Of a stretch of 64,000 nt of DNA, positions 63,001 through 64,000 are shown one piece after another. The notes under the pieces are model-generated. The model did not search any database. It saw only the letters and a list, made by a program, of their open reading frames with translations, and was not told the DNA's origin. Within the stretch, counting starts at the first letter, position 1, and the number at the start of each line of letters is the position of its first letter. This DNA is from an uncultured Bacteroidota bacterium. GTDB lineage: Bacteria > Bacteroidota > Bacteroidia > Flavobacteriales > Flavobacteriaceae. The stretch lies in the NCBI GenBank assembly GCA_902614065.1, contig CACMJT010000002.1, positions 62,001 through 126,000 on the forward strand, in the 5' to 3' direction. Made by a program: the position numbers and the translations under genes.

Positions 63001-64000
63001 AATTGGTCAGCCAAAGAAGGCGACTTGCCAGATCTTCCAGTTTATAATATCATTCAGAGTCCGCTTGATGAAGACGAGGTTATTGTCGGAACTGAACTTG
63101 GAGTTTGGTTTACAAATAATTTTAGTTCAAGTAATCCTACATGGAAGCAAGCATATGCGGGGATGAAAGATGTAAGGGTCACTGATATGGACTTAAGAAA
63201 AGGTGATAACAAAGTCTTTGCTTCAACTTATGGACTTGGAATTTACTCAGGAGTTTTTCAAAATAGCGAGCCTACTTTCACAATAAATTCCAATACAACA
63301 TATTTAGAAATTCTTAAGGGAACATCAAAAAGTTTTGATGTAAACTATAATGTTTACAATGATTTTAATGAGGAAGTTGAATTTTCTATTGAGGGTCTTC
63401 CTGCAAATTCAACAGTAAATTATACACCTAGTCAAAAATATATTATTGACTCGGATGGAACTCTTAGTGTAGAAATTGGTATTAGTAATGATGCAAATCT
63501 TGGTACCTATGATTTGAAATTTAAGGCTACATCAGAAAGTAAATCGAGAGAATTTGATATCAGCCTAAAAGTGACATCAAATGATAATGATGAGGATGGT
63601 ATTAATAATGATATTGATAACTGTCCTGAAACTCCTAATACAGATCAATCTGATATTGATAATGATGGAATTGGAGATGTTTGTGATTCTAATCCGATAC
63701 CACAAAATGTATTTTCATTAAATACAAAAAATGAGACATGTAGAAGTTCTAACAATGGTGAGATAAATCTATCGATTAATTCAGATGTTATTCCAAATGA
63801 TATGAAATTCACGATTTCAATTAGTGGTGGGCCAAGTGGTTTTAATTTTGCTCCAGAGCTAATCCAATCGAATGAATGGTCAAAAAATAACATTGAGGCC
63901 GGTGACTATAGAATATGTTTTACTACGAGCTCAATACCCAACTTTGAACAATGTTTTAATGTTGTGATTACTGAACCACAAGATATCACAGTCCTATCAG
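60094..64000 (+). CDS. Second giant exported paralog (partial, cut by window end)
   Basis: The frame opens at ATG 60094, 17 nt after the first giant gene, and stays open to the right edge (~1302 residues). It repeats the architecture of its neighbour: hydrophobic signal (~7-20), LPPNPYNDRIWELTMDPVLG, VPGENPDMAWVPRGPTNIAG, propeller repeats (STDAGATWEN, SDDGGENWSAK), an inserted PA-like domain (~267-373, ending YIKSADGNKIKNYI), Ig-like domain, thrombospondin type 3 repeat (~1163-1203) and the domain that precedes the sorting signal (NETCRSSNNGEINLSI). The T9SS sorting domain itself is presumably beyond the window. Function unknown; tandem duplication is evident. Confidence 0.88.
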   Translation, partial: MFEKKIKHIALLIVLIAFIYEPNYNNEIENLRELHQINLKNSPFKHTKKLSKSERKELKLPPNPYNDRIWELTMDPVLGRPRTENLFKIQEDLEGLEKIRVAGVPGENPDMAWVPRGPTNIAGRTNGIMFDPNDSSNKKVFAGGVSGGIFVNENIEDENSEWNMVQGVPRNLPISVLTYDPNNTTTFYAGTGEHYTGGDALGNGLWRSTDAGATWENIFGGRSDSEEVFKSEVNELVITTQTDENPISFLQASFGPNLPGPPLSYLENEIIVANPIDGCSTLSNSNDIQGKIVLIEDGSINSSNCDYFKKITEGQNAGAKAVIVYNKDTGESGWTDDLITMGPGSGDISSITIPSIYIKSADGNKIKNYISNSKTDVRIIKKTNIGVSGLDVVPGLFFINDVIVRDNEGTSEVYVAAASRLWTRILGTRGTDQSTVLGSAHDGIYKTTDGINWTKIELYHPIDADNDIHNKTVVPMDMELDKDNRLWVSSTMSSEYKLVGDWINNPPKGGGKIYRLNEEGSAATFINEIRGHDNDPARRTEITFTADNKLIALAIAPKSTGDGFIRVVPNIYRGTIADWIAGNFQALDPPVDPDSSVPDYDFGRGQSYYSISLGAHPTDPAIAFIGGINLFQSTNQGNDWGVLTNRSGRDAQYLHADQHSVIFNDKNPNLVLFGNDGGIGYFSGGSILPRNNKFHTAQYYTVAVAPVGMFDNYTTNVYGDDPLVGSWDPTADNGDGGYVYTLVTTISGHKDVFAGGMQDNGTSIQADNDNGFSIGNDFGSGDGAGTMFSQKNDNKYIVYAHTYNNSNYVLNMNNPGTNNRSLWWRISSNDDDEGDFINKQALDSNFGIIYSNAGNGNVRAYHNWDDFTGSRGTVKDTYVINGLGTSTSALTVSPFNTQSSILYVGSDAGQLYKVSNANNPNNQQKVQITGDGFVGSISDIEFGKDENHIFVTFYNYGVESIWYSDDGGENWSAKEGDLPDLPVYNIIQSPLDEDEVIVGTELGVWFTNNFSSSNPTWKQAYAGMKDVRVTDMDLRKGDNKVFASTYGLGIYSGVFQNSEPTFTINSNTTYLEILKGTSKSFDVNYNVYNDFNEEVEFSIEGLPANSTVNYTPSQKYIIDSDGTLSVEIGISNDANLGTYDLKFKATSESKSREFDISLKVTSNDNDEDGINNDIDNCPETPNTDQSDIDNDGIGDVCDSNPIPQNVFSLNTKNETCRSSNNGEINLSINSDVIPNDMKFTISISGGPSGFNFAPELIQSNEWSKNNIEAGDYRICFTTSSIPNFEQCFNVVITEPQDITVLS
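63658..63713 (+). repeat. 56-bp block shared with the upstream paralog (copy 2)
   Basis: Counterpart of 59300-59355, differing at three bases; see that entry. It lies at the end of the thrombospondin type 3 repeat of the second giant gene. Confidence 0.8.

Noticed and set aside
1-64000. Mobile elements, CRISPR arrays, toxin-antitoxin or defence genes
   Set aside because: I looked for transposase, integrase, repeat-spacer patterns and defence motifs on both strands and saw none; gene order is that of a conserved core region apart from the right end.

Overview
The window is AT-rich, densely packed bacterial DNA that reads as a chromosomal segment of a Flavobacteriia/Flavobacteriales member (phylum Bacteroidota), probably a streamlined and possibly marine lineage (the habitat is inference). 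The taxonomic signs are the gliding genes gldB and gldC, a T9SS type A C-terminal sorting domain, a GLPGLI-family protein beside an outer-membrane receptor, a short sigma-70 factor without region 1.1, promoters of the Bacteroidota TAnnTTTG type, and an almost complete lack of Shine-Dalgarno sequences. There is no phage, IS element, CRISPR array or rRNA operon. No gene-free stretch exceeds about 210 bp.

Layout. 1-7482 (+): tail of a BamA/TamA-type barrel protein, fbaA, accD, rpsO, pnp, rpoD, rpe, anmK. 7615-11453 (+): an exported M14 metallopeptidase and a MATE exporter. 11457-12134 (-): a small membrane protein, followed by tRNA-Arg(TCG). 12310-27585 (-): a complete-looking dcw cluster transcribed as mraZ, rsmH, ftsL, ftsI, murE, mraY, murD, ftsW, murG, murC, ftsQ, ftsA, ftsZ, yqeY, with a triple MraZ operator in front. 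27794-29139 (+): an alpha/beta hydrolase and engB. 29143-30434 (-): gldB and gldC. 30469-31284 (+): nadE. 31277-36276 (-): queA, rlmN, a polyprenyl diphosphate synthase and dnaG. 36338-43296 (-): an aromatic amino-acid operon (pheA, aminotransferase, tyrA, DAHP synthase/chorismate mutase, rsgA, dtd, MazG-like, aroA) with a leader region. 43353-46940 (-): GLPGLI protein and its TonB-receptor-like partner. 47033-55651: deoxynucleoside kinase (+), hppA and pdhB (-), then etfB, etfA, bifunctional nuclease, nucleoside transporter and thyA (+). 55736-64000 (+): two tandem giant paralogous exported proteins; the second is cut by the window end.

The most interesting element is the leader of the aromatic operon. 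A consensus promoter (TTG-N19-TACATTTG) is followed within 5 nt by a 24-codon ORF holding six Phe and five Tyr codons. Next come a segment able to pair with the 5' arm of an intrinsic terminator, then that terminator, whose T-run ends 4 nt before the pheA start codon. This is the architecture of ribosome-mediated transcription attenuation, apparently on a leaderless or nearly leaderless transcript. It would couple Phe and Tyr tRNA charging to their biosynthesis and also to dtd, rsgA and a MazG-like gene in the same operon.

Other points of interest: the zinc-ribbon ligands are lost in both AccD and DnaG but kept in RsgA; the MraZ operator sits where the -33 element should be; a perfect palindrome lies between pdhB and etfBA; and the giant secreted paralogs carry a near-identical 56-bp block inside otherwise diverged genes.
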